NCBI GenBank assembly: GCA_018713435.1
Contig: DVOS01000029.1
Coordinates: 1-55,996 of the forward strand
Origin: Candidatus Merdiplasma excrementigallinarum
GTDB lineage: Bacteria; Bacillota; Clostridia; Lachnospirales; Lachnospiraceae
Direction: 5' to 3'
Length of the DNA stretch: 55,996 bases
The first letter of the stretch is position 1. Each line of letters begins with the position of its first letter. Shown here piece by piece: positions 15,073-23,132 of the stretch. The translations under genes and the position numbers were made by a program. Under the pieces are notes generated by a model that worked only from the letters and a program-made list of their open reading frames with translations, did no database searches and was not told the origin of the DNA.

Positions 15073-17196
15073 TTAACGGATCGTCAGTTCATAGACGGTG
15101 GAGGCAAGATAAGTGCCGTTTGCGTCATAGAAATCGACCGTAAACTGTGTCGTACCCGGCTGCAGGCAGGTTACGTTAAAGGCCGGCGCATCCGGTGTGA
15201 AGCTGGTCACATCGAAGGAAACCATGGCCTGATCGTACGCGCTTACAGCAGCGGAGGCCATTCCCGTATTTGCGTCAAAGTATACAGTACCGGCCAGGGT
15301 GCTGCCGGCAACGGTGCTCTGCAGGTCAGTCACAGGAACCGATACGCCGTAGGCATCTGTGGCAAAGGGATGGGCCATCTCCACCTGTGCCGTGGGCAGG
15401 CCTTCCAGCATGGAAGGATCCGCTGTCTGCGCCACAACTGCGCTAACGGTGGCCGTATAGCTGCCGGATGCGGGAAGAGCCGTTCCCAGATTTACCAGGA
15501 GGGAGGTTCCCGTATTGACTGTCCATCCGGAACAGTAATTGGTTCTGTCCGTCTCAGAGATCACATCCCTGGATACCTGGGCAGTATTCGAAAGGTCAAC
15601 CGAAGCATAAACATTCCCCATGTCATCCGAAACTGTAAGCGTGCCGGAAACCGGAACAATGTTGTCGTCCGCAAAGAGAATTTCCACCTGGCTGGTTCCC
15701 GCCGCCGCATTGGTGCCCATCTCCCCGTTCAGAGCGGACGCGGCCGGAACAAAGGTATAATTTCCAAGAGTCAGAGCAGCCGGCGCGGCTGTTTCGCCTT
15801 CTGCCGCTCCTTCTGTCGTTTCGGTATAAGCAGTTTCACCGCCCATAATGTCCACATAGCCGTCATCCGCCGCAGGCGTCTCGGAAACGGGAGCTTCCGT
15901 GGCAGGTACATCGGTAACGGCGGTTTCACCGCCCATGATGTCCACGTAGCCGTCAGCTGCCGCAGGCGTCTCGGAAGCGGGAGTTTCCGTGGCAGGTACA
16001 TCGGTAGCGGCGGTTTCACCGCCCATGATGTCTACATAGCCGTCATCCGCCCCGGGCGTCTCGGAAGCGGGAACATCCGTGGCAGGTACAGTCTCGGCTG
16101 TCTCCGTGGAAGGAGATGTCTCACCGGATGTCTCAGAGTCAGAATAGGAATCGCTGGTAGTAATCTCAAATCCGGCATCCGGCTCTGTCTCAGTGGCAGG
16201 CTGTGTCTCAGGAACCGCCTCCGGAGCGGTAGCGTCGATCGTTACGCCCTCGCCCAGCGCGCTGTCGTCTGTATTCATCAGGATACTGTCCGGATCAATG
16301 GTCTCAGGCTCCGTCTCACTCTCAGACTCAGCCGGCGCTTCTGTCTGGGCCGCCTCTGTCTGTGTAAGATCGTCCACCTTGTCGTTGATGGCGTCCACAT
16401 TCTGGTCAATGGATTCCACATTCTCTTCCACTCTCTCCAGAGTGTCCTTCATCTCATCATAATCGTACTGCTGATCTGCAATCTGCGTCATAAGATCTTT
16501 CAGCATATCCCGGTCTTCATCGGAAAGAGACACTTCAACTTCCTGCTCTTTCTCCGCCACCACTTTATCAACGATCTCTTCCACTTTCTCAGGCTCTACC
16601 ACCTGGCCCTGGATGACTTCGATCTTGATCTCGTTCACAATGCTGGTGGCCTGCTCCTGTCCCACCTCATTGGCAATATTGCCGGTGGTAATCAGTTCCT
16701 GGGTGGCCAGCTCCTTCTTCACCGGATCCAGCGTATTGCCGCTGGCCGTCTCATATGCCATAATAATGCCGGTAAGAGCTCCTGTACCGGATACCTCAAA
16801 GGGCGAAGCCGCCAGTACATCGCAGTTTACCACGCCGGAGGTGGAAAGTGTGGTGGCAATCATGTTGCTGGTAACCCAGCTCAGATTCGCCGTCTTCACC
16901 TGGATACCGCCGGAGGCAGTGGGATTTACCAGAGCGCAGCTGTAGGTCCTGGTTCCGATCTGCTCAATGGGTACATAGGATCCCAGGTGGTTTCTCTCGT
17001 CCTGGTTGGTGATGGTCAGCGTTTTGATATTCTGTCCCAGCACGCCGAAATATTTCAGTACCGCCGTCTTCTGATCTTCTGTCAGGTCCGCTCCCAGAGT
17101 CACTACCTTCTGACCGTCCGCGTAGGCGGTAAAGGGCAGACACAGCGTTAAACAGAGACAGCCTGCCAGAAAGCCGCTCAAAAGTTTCTTTTTCAT
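15073..17196 (-). CDS. Secreted DUF1002 (YpuA-like) protein with repeat-rich extension
   Basis: The 707-residue protein has a signal peptide (residues 1-26, cleavage after AYA). A DUF1002 domain follows (about 27-285; VTLGADLTEDQKTAVLKYFG is diagnostic). Then come a coiled-coil-like stretch (DYDEMKDTLERVEENVESIDQNV), a Glu/Thr/Pro-rich linker with three DGYVDIMGGETA repeats, and a C-terminal part of about 230 residues predicted to be beta-sandwich-like. DUF1002 function is unknown. No sortase motif or membrane anchor ends the protein, so it is probably secreted or wall-associated. Usual YpuA proteins are about 290 residues; the extension is the unusual part. Confidence 0.85.
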   Translation of the reverse strand: MKKKLLSGFLAGCLCLTLCLPFTAYADGQKVVTLGADLTEDQKTAVLKYFGVLGQNIKTLTITNQDERNHLGSYVPIEQIGTRTYSCALVNPTASGGIQVKTANLSWVTSNMIATTLSTSGVVNCDVLAASPFEVSGTGALTGIIMAYETASGNTLDPVKKELATQELITTGNIANEVGQEQATSIVNEIKIEVIQGQVVEPEKVEEIVDKVVAEKEQEVEVSLSDEDRDMLKDLMTQIADQQYDYDEMKDTLERVEENVESIDQNVDAINDKVDDLTQTEAAQTEAPAESESETEPETIDPDSILMNTDDSALGEGVTIDATAPEAVPETQPATETEPDAGFEITTSDSYSDSETSGETSPSTETAETVPATDVPASETPGADDGYVDIMGGETAATDVPATETPASETPAAADGYVDIMGGETAVTDVPATEAPVSETPAADDGYVDIMGGETAYTETTEGAAEGETAAPAALTLGNYTFVPAASALNGEMGTNAAAGTSQVEILFADDNIVPVSGTLTVSDDMGNVYASVDLSNTAQVSRDVISETDRTNYCSGWTVNTGTSLLVNLGTALPASGSYTATVSAVVAQTADPSMLEGLPTAQVEMAHPFATDAYGVSVPVTDLQSTVAGSTLAGTVYFDANTGMASAAVSAYDQAMVSFDVTSFTPDAPAFNVTCLQPGTTQFTVDFYDANGTYLASTVYELTIR
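15841..16097 (-). repeat. 90-bp tandem repeats within the DUF1002 gene
   Basis: Three head-to-tail units begin at 15841, 15931 and 16021; the third is cut at about 77 bp. The period is exactly 90 bp (30 codons), so copy number changes would keep the frame. Each unit encodes a DGYVDIMGGETA core followed by TDVPATETPASETP-like sequence. Confidence 0.9.
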
Positions 17197-17345
17197 ACGA
17201 AATCCCCTTTCAAAAGTTTGTATAGAAGTTACTCCCTCTATCTTGGGATATTATAGCATCCGGAAAAAAAGTTTACAATACTTCCGCCCGGCGGGTTTGC
17301 ATAACCTTTCCTTATGACTTTCTTAATTTGGCCCTCCGGTCCTGT

Positions 17346-17759
17346 TTAGAGGATTTCAGATGAGTAATAGGGGACAACCAGCTTCTGCCCGTAGTACAGC
17401 TTGCTGCTCTCCATGCCGTTGATCTCCCGGATCTCTCCGATATAGTCCTGAAGGGAGTCATATCCATCCGTCATATACTGAGACGCAATGCTCCAGAGCG
17501 TATCGTCCCGGTGCACGGTGACCGCCGTATAATACTTGTAGGAAGGAGTCTTTTCCGACGGCATGCCGGAAAAGCCTGACAGGCTGAAGCCCAGCAGAAA
17601 GGCAGCTGCGACGGCGGCTGCCGTCAGAAGAAGCCTTTTTCTGAAAGCCCGCCTCCTGCGTCTGATCCGCAGAAGGCGCAGCCTCTCTTCTCTGCCGTAT
17701 ACATATTCTCCCTGTCTTGCTCTTCCATAAGCGTTTCTCTGACCATACTCTCTCTTCAT
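17346..17759 (-). CDS. LysM-domain membrane protein divergent from lexA (YneA-like)
   Basis: The 137-residue product has a very basic N-terminus (RLRLLRIRRRRRAFRKR), one membrane segment (about 43-61) and a LysM domain at about 76-133 (YTAVTVHRDDTLWSIASQY to YYGQKLVVP). This is the architecture of YneA, the SOS-induced division inhibitor of Bacillus, though YneA is nearer 105 residues. I start at MKREYG (17759), about 9 nt from GGGAG, not at the long upstream frame, which crosses the promoter. LexA control is strongly suggested by the operator cluster. Confidence 0.85.
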   Translation of the reverse strand: MKREYGQRNAYGRARQGEYVYGREERLRLLRIRRRRRAFRKRLLLTAAAVAAAFLLGFSLSGFSGMPSEKTPSYKYYTAVTVHRDDTLWSIASQYMTDGYDSLQDYIGEIREINGMESSKLYYGQKLVVPYYSSEIL

Positions 17760-17797
17760 CTTCAGCATCTCCCTCTGAAATAAAACGAAACCGAAAC

Positions 17798-17880
17798 AGA
17801 ACATCTGTTCTGCTTTATTATAATAGCAGAACGTATGTTTGTCAACTGTTAATCGAACAAACATTCTAAACATGTGTTTG
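17798..17880. promoter_or_regulatory. LexA operator cluster between lysM and lexA
   Basis: Four sites fit GAAC-N4-GTTC-like LexA boxes. AGAACATCTGTTCT (17798-17811) is a perfect dyad. AGAACGTATGTTTG (17828-17841), CGAACAAACATTCT (17854-17867) and TAAACATGTGTTTG (17867-17880) are weaker. The first covers the lysM start site and the second lies between its -35 and -10 boxes. An 8-bp dyad GTTCTGCT/AGCAGAAC (17808-17832) also frames that -10. Confidence 0.8.
17817..17845 (-). promoter_or_regulatory. Perfect-consensus promoter of the lysM gene
   Basis: TTGACA (17840-17845), a 17-bp spacer and TATAAT (17817-17822) match the sigma-A consensus at all twelve positions, as expected for a gene held off by a strong repressor. 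Confidence 0.85.
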
Positions 17881-17906
17881 CATTTTAGGAGAGGCTGTGC
17901 TATACT
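17878..17906 (+). promoter_or_regulatory. lexA promoter
   Basis: TTGCAT (17878-17883), 17 bp, TATACT (17901-17906). The LexA-like sites at 17854-17880 lie just upstream of and touching the -35 box, consistent with autoregulation. Confidence 0.7.
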
Positions 17907-17946
17907 TCTATTTAGTAAAAACGTGTCGAATACAGGAGGTTGCGGG

Positions 17947-18567
17947 ATGGGAAGCGGTAACATTACCCCCAAACAGAAAGAAATTCTGGAATATATTAAA
18001 AATGAGATTCTAAGGAGGGGATTTCCGCCGGCCGTCCGGGAGATCTGCGAAGCCGTTCATCTTAAATCCACCTCTTCCGTACATGCGCATCTGGAGACGC
18101 TGGAGAAAAACGGCTATATCCGCCGTGATCCCACCAAACCCAGGGCCATTGAGATCCTGGACGACAGCTTCGGGCTGACCAGACGAGAGATGGTCAATGT
18201 TCCCATTATCGGAACCGTGGCCGCAGGCCAGCCTATTCTGGCACAGGAGAATATTGAGAACTATTTTCCGATCCCCAGCGAATATATGCCGAATGAACAG
18301 AGCTTCATGCTCCGGGTCAAGGGTGAAAGCATGATCAACGCCGGCATATTAAACGGCGACTGCGTGCTGGTCAGACAGCAGCCCACCGCCGGAAACGGCG
18401 ATATTGTGGTAGCCCTGATTGATGACTCCGCTACGGTGAAAACTTTTTATCGGGAAGACGGTCATATCCGCCTTCAGCCGGAAAACGACACCATGGATCC
18501 TATCATCGTGGAGGGAGACGTCCAGATCCTGGGAAAAGTATTCGGGGTATTCCGGTTTTTTCAATAG
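17947..18567 (+). CDS. lexA: LexA repressor (SOS regulator)
   Basis: The 206-residue protein has a winged helix domain (about 5-70; [20 protein letters not shown]) and an S24 self-cleavage domain. The scissile bond is Ala93-Gly94 (VAAGQ), and the Ser128 (GESM)/Lys165 (TVKTF) dyad is intact. RecA-stimulated autocleavage would relieve repression of the divergent lysM gene and of lexA itself. The start at 17947 follows AGGAGG at 17934-17939. The gene ends in a terminator at 18581-18615. Confidence 0.97.
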   Translation: MGSGNITPKQKEILEYIKNEILRRGFPPAVREICEAVHLKSTSSVHAHLETLEKNGYIRRDPTKPRAIEILDDSFGLTRREMVNVPIIGTVAAGQPILAQENIENYFPIPSEYMPNEQSFMLRVKGESMINAGILNGDCVLVRQQPTAGNGDIVVALIDDSATVKTFYREDGHIRLQPENDTMDPIIVEGDVQILGKVFGVFRFFQ

Positions 18568-18580
18568 TTAAACAGCATTC

Positions 18581-18615
18581 AAAAAAGCAGGAGAAATTGA
18601 ACCCCCTGCTTTTTT
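18581..18615. terminator. Bidirectional terminator after lexA
   Basis: AAAAAAGCAGGAG pairs imperfectly with CCCCTGCTTTTTT; the A-run and T-run let it serve both lexA and the converging small gene. Confidence 0.8.
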
Positions 18616-18616
18616 A

Positions 18617-18913
18617 TTATTCCTTTTTTAATAACCGTTGTTTAAATGCCTTTATTCTTTGGCCATAGCGACCTGTAAATACTATACCGCATATAATCAT
18701 TCCGATTGCCGCGCCTTCAGCAAAGTCTGCTATTGCGCTTAGTACTGCATTACTGTTTAATATGGTGTGGTTGATCAAACTTGAAACAAACCAGAAAATC
18801 GCTCCTGTTAGCAAAAGACGATGTACACGCAATTTCTCTGCAATCTGTTCTTGCGTAAGTCCCTTCTGCTTTCGAAGCATCTTTAGAAATGCTCCTGTTT
18901 TTTGCTGATTCAT
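18617..18913 (-). pseudogene. HTH-membrane fusion, likely an internally deleted regulator
   Basis: The 98-residue frame begins like an Xre/Cro regulator (MNQQKTGAFLKMLRKQKGLTQEQIAEKL). It breaks off after the first helices of the HTH and runs straight into two membrane helices (LLLTGAIFWFVSSLINH and SAIADFAEGAAIGMIICGIVF) with a basic tail. Intact relatives have a full HTH, a linker and several membrane helices, so an in-frame deletion of the middle seems likely. A longer frame to 18955 has no ribosome site; 18913 follows AGGAG. It could still be expressed as a small membrane protein. Confidence 0.5.
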
Positions 18914-18966
18914 GGAATGGCTGCTCTCCTTTAGTATAAAATAGCAAATATTCAAGCATGTGAACA

Positions 18967-19126
18967 GGACATAAAGTGTCCATCATCCTATTTCGCGCCG
19001 GTATAAACCAACGCTAACTACACGACATACCCTGTCTGCCACTATATTCTTTTCTGTGGCTCAATACTAAAATAGCAGCAGGCACTGCCGGCGTCAAGAC
19101 ACGCTCTGCCCTGCTGCCTTCTGCCA
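18967..19126. other. Gap before the AAA gene: small hairpins only
   Basis: The 314-bp gap 18914-19227 holds no credible ORF. It contains the 5-bp hairpin GGACA-TAAAG-TGTCC (18967-18981) and an imperfect GC-rich dyad built on GCAGCAGG...CCCTGCTGC (about 19075-19122). The promoter of the next gene is listed separately. Confidence 0.4.
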
Positions 19127-19168
19127 TATTGTATTTTGCAAAAATTTTTCTTCTTCCTCATCTCCGCC

Positions 19169-19197
19169 TTGCCGCTCCCATGCAAATGTAGTAAGAT
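19169..19197 (+). promoter_or_regulatory. Promoter of the AAA/nuclease-fold gene
   Basis: TTGCCG (19169-19174), 17 bp, TAAGAT (19192-19197), with AAGGGAGG just before the ATG at 19228. Confidence 0.5.
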
Positions 19198-19227
19198 GGA
19201 CACAGGAAAAGAAGGGAGGCGTTTTAT

Positions 19228-20892
19228 ATGGAATGGACCCCGCTTCCGATCGGAGTGGAAAACTTTGAAGAAATCATTGAAAAAGGCTACTACTATGTCG
19301 ATAAGACGCTGCTCATAAAAGATCTGATCGATCTGCGCGGAAAGGTCAATCTCTTCACCCGGCCGAGACGGTTCGGAAAAACATTGAACATGAGCATGCT
19401 GCGCTACTTTTTTGAAAAATCTGATGATGACCGGTCGCACCTGTTTGCCGGGAAAAAAATCATGGCTGCAGGAGAAGACTATATCAGAGAACTGGGACAG
19501 TACCCGGTGATCTCGCTGTCACTGAAATCCATGAAACAGGCGTGCTATGAATCTGCATTCCACTGCCTGAAAGAAGAGATTGCGAGAGAGTTTAAAAAGC
19601 ATCCACAGCTCATTCGATATCTGAATTCCGAGGATGACCGCACAAAATATCAGCTTTTGATGAACCGTGGTGCAGACGATGAAGAGTATCTTACTTCATT
19701 GAAATTCCTTTCCGAATGTCTGTATACATTTTACGGACGCAGGACGGTCATCCTGATTGACGAATACGATGTTCCGTTGGAAAATGCGTATTTCAGCGGT
19801 TTTTATGACCGTATGGTATCGCTGATCCGCTCCCTTTTTGAATCGGCCCTGAAGACAAACGACACGCTGGAATTTGCCGTAATAACAGGATGCCTGCGCA
19901 TCAGCAAGGAGTCCATTTTTACCGGTCTGAATAACCTGAATGTTGTCTCCATCATGGATACCAGCTATGCGGAACATTTCGGATTTACACAGAATGAAGT
20001 GGATCAGATGCTTACACATTACGGATTGGAGCAAAACCGTACCGCAGTCAGGACATGGTATGATGGATATCGGTTCGGTGAGACGGAAGTATATAACCCC
20101 TGGAGCGTCATCAGTTATGCAAATTCCTGTTACAAGGATAAAAATGCACTGCTCCGCCCTTACTGGTCCAATACCAGTTCCAACAGCATCGTCCGCACAC
20201 TTGTGGAGCGTGCGGATCTCTCCGTAAAACAGGAAATTGAGGCTCTCATTGAAGGAAAGACCATCACCAAACCGATTCATGAAGACATCACCTATGACGA
20301 CATGGACTCCACACAGGATAACCTGTGGAACTTCCTCTTCTTCACAGGCTATCTGAAGAAGATCAGCGAACAGCAGGACGGGGAAGAGATTCTGGTAGAA
20401 ATGGCGATCCCGAACAGCGAGGTCCGTTATATTTATAAAAACACAGTCCTGCGCTGGTTTGAGGAAAAGACAAAGGATAAGAAGTTTTCTCTGCTCTATG
20501 AAAGCATCCTGAACGGAGACCGGGAAAAGATGGCTGAGATCCTCTCTGAAAACCTCATGGAAACGATCAGCTTCTATGATTATCAGGAGAGTTACTATCA
20601 TGGATTTCTCGCAGGAATGCTCAAAAATATCGGGAACTATATTGTCCTGTCGAACCGGGAATCCGGGAACGGACGCCCGGATATCCTGCTGAAGTACCCC
20701 AGTGTCAGAGGAAAGGCCGTCATCCTTGAAATTAAAGTGGCACATACTTATCAGGAACTGGAAAGCAAGTGCGACGAAGCACTCCGACAGATTGAAGAAC
20801 AGAAATACGAGGAAGCACTGAGACAGGAAGGGTATTCGGATATCCTGAAATACGGCGTTGCATTTTACAGAAAAGAATGTATGGTAAAGTAA
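19228..20892 (+). CDS. AAA-ATPase-like protein with C-terminal PD-(D/E)XK nuclease-like domain
   Basis: The 554-residue protein belongs to a widespread family that pairs an AAA-ATPase-like domain (PF09820 type) with a PD-(D/E)XK-like domain (PF08011 type). The opening PLPIGVENFEEII..YYYVDKT is typical. A degenerate P-loop RRFGKT lies at 47-52, and a Walker B-like stretch VILIDEYDVP near 174. The C-terminus has the nuclease-like signature GRPDILL...AVILEIKVA (about 482-505). These genes are often multicopy in anaerobes and their role is unknown; defence has been suggested only by analogy. No partner gene is evident. Confidence 0.85.
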   Translation: MEWTPLPIGVENFEEIIEKGYYYVDKTLLIKDLIDLRGKVNLFTRPRRFGKTLNMSMLRYFFEKSDDDRSHLFAGKKIMAAGEDYIRELGQYPVISLSLKSMKQACYESAFHCLKEEIAREFKKHPQLIRYLNSEDDRTKYQLLMNRGADDEEYLTSLKFLSECLYTFYGRRTVILIDEYDVPLENAYFSGFYDRMVSLIRSLFESALKTNDTLEFAVITGCLRISKESIFTGLNNLNVVSIMDTSYAEHFGFTQNEVDQMLTHYGLEQNRTAVRTWYDGYRFGETEVYNPWSVISYANSCYKDKNALLRPYWSNTSSNSIVRTLVERADLSVKQEIEALIEGKTITKPIHEDITYDDMDSTQDNLWNFLFFTGYLKKISEQQDGEEILVEMAIPNSEVRYIYKNTVLRWFEEKTKDKKFSLLYESILNGDREKMAEILSENLMETISFYDYQESYYHGFLAGMLKNIGNYIVLSNRESGNGRPDILLKYPSVRGKAVILEIKVAHTYQELESKCDEALRQIEEQKYEEALRQEGYSDILKYGVAFYRKECMVK

Positions 20893-20951
20893 AAAGTGTC
20901 GTAACAGTTAGAAAACAGAATGAACAAACAAATTCAGAAAGGAAAAGCTAA

Positions 20952-21176
20952 ATGAAGAAAGTTATTTTAGGTTCGGCAATGATTTTAGCAGGAAGCATTT
21001 CCATTGCACTGATTTTAGCCGGTTCGATGGCAAATGAATGGACTGTAAATGGGGGATTTTCTTCAATCTGGAACATCTCGCAGTATGGTCTTATGCCGAC
21101 CGTTTATATTTTCGCAGGTATTGCAATAATAGGTTTGGTTTTGGCTGTATGGGGAGTGTTAGATAAGAAAGATTGA
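20952..21176 (+). CDS. Small two-helix membrane protein
   Basis: I do not recognise a family. The 74-residue product has two hydrophobic segments (about 4-26 and 48-68) joined by a polar loop (MANEWTVNGGFSSIWN) and ends in LDKKD. GAAAGGAAAAGC precedes the ATG. It follows the AAA gene by 59 nt and may be co-transcribed. The first segment could be an uncleaved signal anchor. Confidence 0.6.
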   Translation: MKKVILGSAMILAGSISIALILAGSMANEWTVNGGFSSIWNISQYGLMPTVYIFAGIAIIGLVLAVWGVLDKKD

Positions 21177-21189
21177 ATATGGGGGAATA

Positions 21190-21286
21190 CCGCAAAAAAA
21201 TGCATCCGGTCCATCCGGTGTTCACCTTGTCCTGTCGACATCTGTACACCTGGATGGACCGGATGCAAATATACTCTTTTTTGCGG
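21190..21286. terminator. Large nested inverted repeat, probable bidirectional terminator
   Basis: Outer arms CCGCAAAAAA (21190-21199) and TTTTTTGCGG (21277-21286) enclose a perfect 16-bp stem, TGCATCCGGTCCATCC (21201-21216) with 21252-21267. That stem extends by GGTGT/ACACC across one bulged base. The A- and T-runs suit termination in both directions for the converging genes, but the structure is far larger than a normal terminator. Confidence 0.75.
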
Positions 21287-21299
21287 CTTTTATTCACAT

Positions 21300-22097
21300 C
21301 TACTGAAACCTCTTAGACAGCCCCATCAGCAGCTCTCTGGGCATCAGGATATGAAATCCGACGGGATTTAACATATAGCCTCTGGCTTCCTTGGCCAGGA
21401 TCTTGGCGAGCTCGCCGTAGGGAACCGCCAGGGCCTTCATCTTTTTGCCTTTGGCGAATTTCTGGAACTCCAGGGGATCGGTAAACAGCGGCTGCAGCAC
21501 CTCTTCCTTCTTGTTCTTCAGGATGGGCACACGATACTGTCTGTTTTTAAGCTTCTCCGCGTCCGTGCCGGGACCCTCGTTCAGTTCGATGGCAATGATA
21601 TACCGGCTCTTAACCATATTGGCAGCCAGTTCCTCCTCCAGTTCCTTCAGGTTCTCTTTCTCCTCATTGGGAACCGGCCGGGCGGCTTCCTGCATAAAGT
21701 ACATGCCGGTAAGCTGGAGCTCCGGGTTCAGAAGCGGCCTCTCCTGGGGTTTCATTTTGGAATAATCAGGCTGGCGAACCAGATCCGTCAGCTCAATGTT
21801 GGTGGTGGAGCCTTCGTCCACAAATACCAGTTCATTTATTCCCATGGTAAACAGGGATGAAAAGAAGGTAAGGAACTGATCATTTTTATACTGGATGCCT
21901 TTTAAGAGCACCTTCCGCTCCGTATACTTTTTCGCGAATTCCTGCAGCAGGGCTTCCGTCTCAAAGATCCATACCTGATCATTGAAGGTCTCCGGGTCGC
22001 AGACCACCAGAGGCATGTTGGTGTAGCTGCAGTACGCTACGATCATGGCCTCTCTCTTCTGAATTTTTTTTATCAAAAAGCTCTTATCTACCGTCAT
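21300..22097 (-). CDS. SseB-family protein
   Basis: The 265-residue protein resembles SseB-domain proteins of Clostridia. An N-terminal conserved half includes MPLVVCDPETFNDQVWIFETE and INELVFVDEG. A second, similar half (YRVPILKNKKEEVLQPLFTDPLEFQKF) looks like a repeat of the same fold. Molecular function is unknown. It is the last gene of the yhbY operon and overlaps rsfS by 4 nt (ATGA), so translation is coupled. Confidence 0.75.
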   Translation of the reverse strand: MTVDKSFLIKKIQKREAMIVAYCSYTNMPLVVCDPETFNDQVWIFETEALLQEFAKKYTERKVLLKGIQYKNDQFLTFFSSLFTMGINELVFVDEGSTTNIELTDLVRQPDYSKMKPQERPLLNPELQLTGMYFMQEAARPVPNEEKENLKELEEELAANMVKSRYIIAIELNEGPGTDAEKLKNRQYRVPILKNKKEEVLQPLFTDPLEFQKFAKGKKMKALAVPYGELAKILAKEARGYMLNPVGFHILMPRELLMGLSKRFQ

Positions 22098-22468
22098 GCC
22101 TCTTCTCCTTTTTCAAGATCCTCCAAAGTAATGGCCTTTCCGTCCCTCCAGATACGTTCCAGATCGTAAAACAGCCGGTTTTCCGTATCAAAAATGTGGA
22201 CAATGATATCGCCGTAATCCATCAGAATCCAGTTGGCTGTCTGATAGCCCTCCGTCTGGCGCGGCTGGTATCCCGCCTTGTGAAGCATCTCCTCCACATT
22301 ATCCGCCATGGCCTGGGTCTGATTGCGGTTGGTTCCGGAGGCGATCAGAAAATAATCCGCCAGCACACTGACCTGTTCGATGTTGATCACGCGGATGTCC
22401 TCCGCCTTTTTCTCTTCCAGCGCCTGGTAGGCGATCTTTGCCATTTCTCTTGCTTTTTTGTCTGCCAT
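22094..22468 (-). CDS. rsfS: Ribosome silencing factor RsfS
   Basis: RsfS binds ribosomal protein L14 and blocks subunit joining when nutrients are short. The 124-residue protein has the family core DYFLIASGTNRNQTQAMADNVEEML, the EGYQTANWILMDYGDIIVHIF motif and the C-terminal FYDLERIWRD. Length is normal. It lies between yqeK and the SseB gene, the usual Firmicutes order without the LytR gene sometimes found there. Confidence 0.95.
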   Translation of the reverse strand: MADKKAREMAKIAYQALEEKKAEDIRVINIEQVSVLADYFLIASGTNRNQTQAMADNVEEMLHKAGYQPRQTEGYQTANWILMDYGDIIVHIFDTENRLFYDLERIWRDGKAITLEDLEKGEEA

Positions 22469-22481
22469 AACTATCTCCTTT

Positions 22482-23105
22482 TCAACTAATATGTTTCAGA
22501 TGCTCCGTACCGAAAATCTCTCCGTTCTGCTGACAGAGAGTTTCATAATACTGGCAGGCCTCTTTTGTCATCTCATCTACTTTTCCCGAGCCCCGGGACA
22601 GGTACCGGAGCGTATCGTGCAGCGTCATATAAACCGCCCGGTGGATATCCACAAAGGCGGCTTCCCGGATCTGCGCCAGATTTTCCGCCTTCCAGCGCAT
22701 GGGCTCAATGTAATCCGCCAGAAAAACAATCTCCTCCAGCAGCGTCATGGCCGGCTTCCCGGTGGTATGCCACACAATCGCTTCCAGAATCTCCTCATCT
22801 TCCACCCCGTACTTGGTTTTTGCCAGATAGGCTCCCAGCTTGGAATGCAGAAGAAACGGAGCGTCATTTTCCACTTTTGTCACGGGAATTCCGTACTTGT
22901 CACAAAGCTTCAGTTTTTTATCATTGGGAATACATTTGGCGCAGTCGTGGAGCAGCCCGGCTATCTGAGCCTTCATCAGATCCGCTCCGTAACGCATGGC
23001 CAGAGCCGCGCTGGTGTACATCACCCCCAGGGTATGGCGGTATCTGTCATCGTCCAGCTCTTTCCTCAGCTTTTTCTGTATTTTCGTGATATTATACTGC
23101 TTCAT
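22482..23105 (-). CDS. yqeK: YqeK-type HD hydrolase (diadenosine tetraphosphatase)
   Basis: The 207-residue HD-domain protein shows H...HDCAK...D spacing (TLGVMYTSA, GLLHDCAKCIP) and the conserved LHSKLGAYLAKTKYG and IVWHTTGKPAM segments. It also has the diagnostic DYIEPMR motif of YqeK, a symmetrically cleaving Ap4A hydrolase with an iron cofactor. It follows nadD by 27 nt and precedes rsfS by 13 nt in one operon. Confidence 0.93.
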   Translation of the reverse strand: MKQYNITKIQKKLRKELDDDRYRHTLGVMYTSAALAMRYGADLMKAQIAGLLHDCAKCIPNDKKLKLCDKYGIPVTKVENDAPFLLHSKLGAYLAKTKYGVEDEEILEAIVWHTTGKPAMTLLEEIVFLADYIEPMRWKAENLAQIREAAFVDIHRAVYMTLHDTLRYLSRGSGKVDEMTKEACQYYETLCQQNGEIFGTEHLKHIS

Positions 23106-23132
23106 AAACGTTCAGTCTCCCGTTTTCATGTT

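Noticed and set aside
15841-16097. Regular repeats that might suggest a CRISPR array.
   Set aside because: The units are contiguous 90-bp coding repeats with no spacers, keep the reading frame and have no cas genes nearby.
15058-17151. A 697-codon plus-strand open frame opposite the DUF1002 gene.
   Set aside because: It is the antisense shadow of a biased, repeat-rich coding sequence: its protein is rich in Arg/Gly/His with no family features, and it has no promoter or ribosome site. The minus-strand product has a signal peptide and a known domain.
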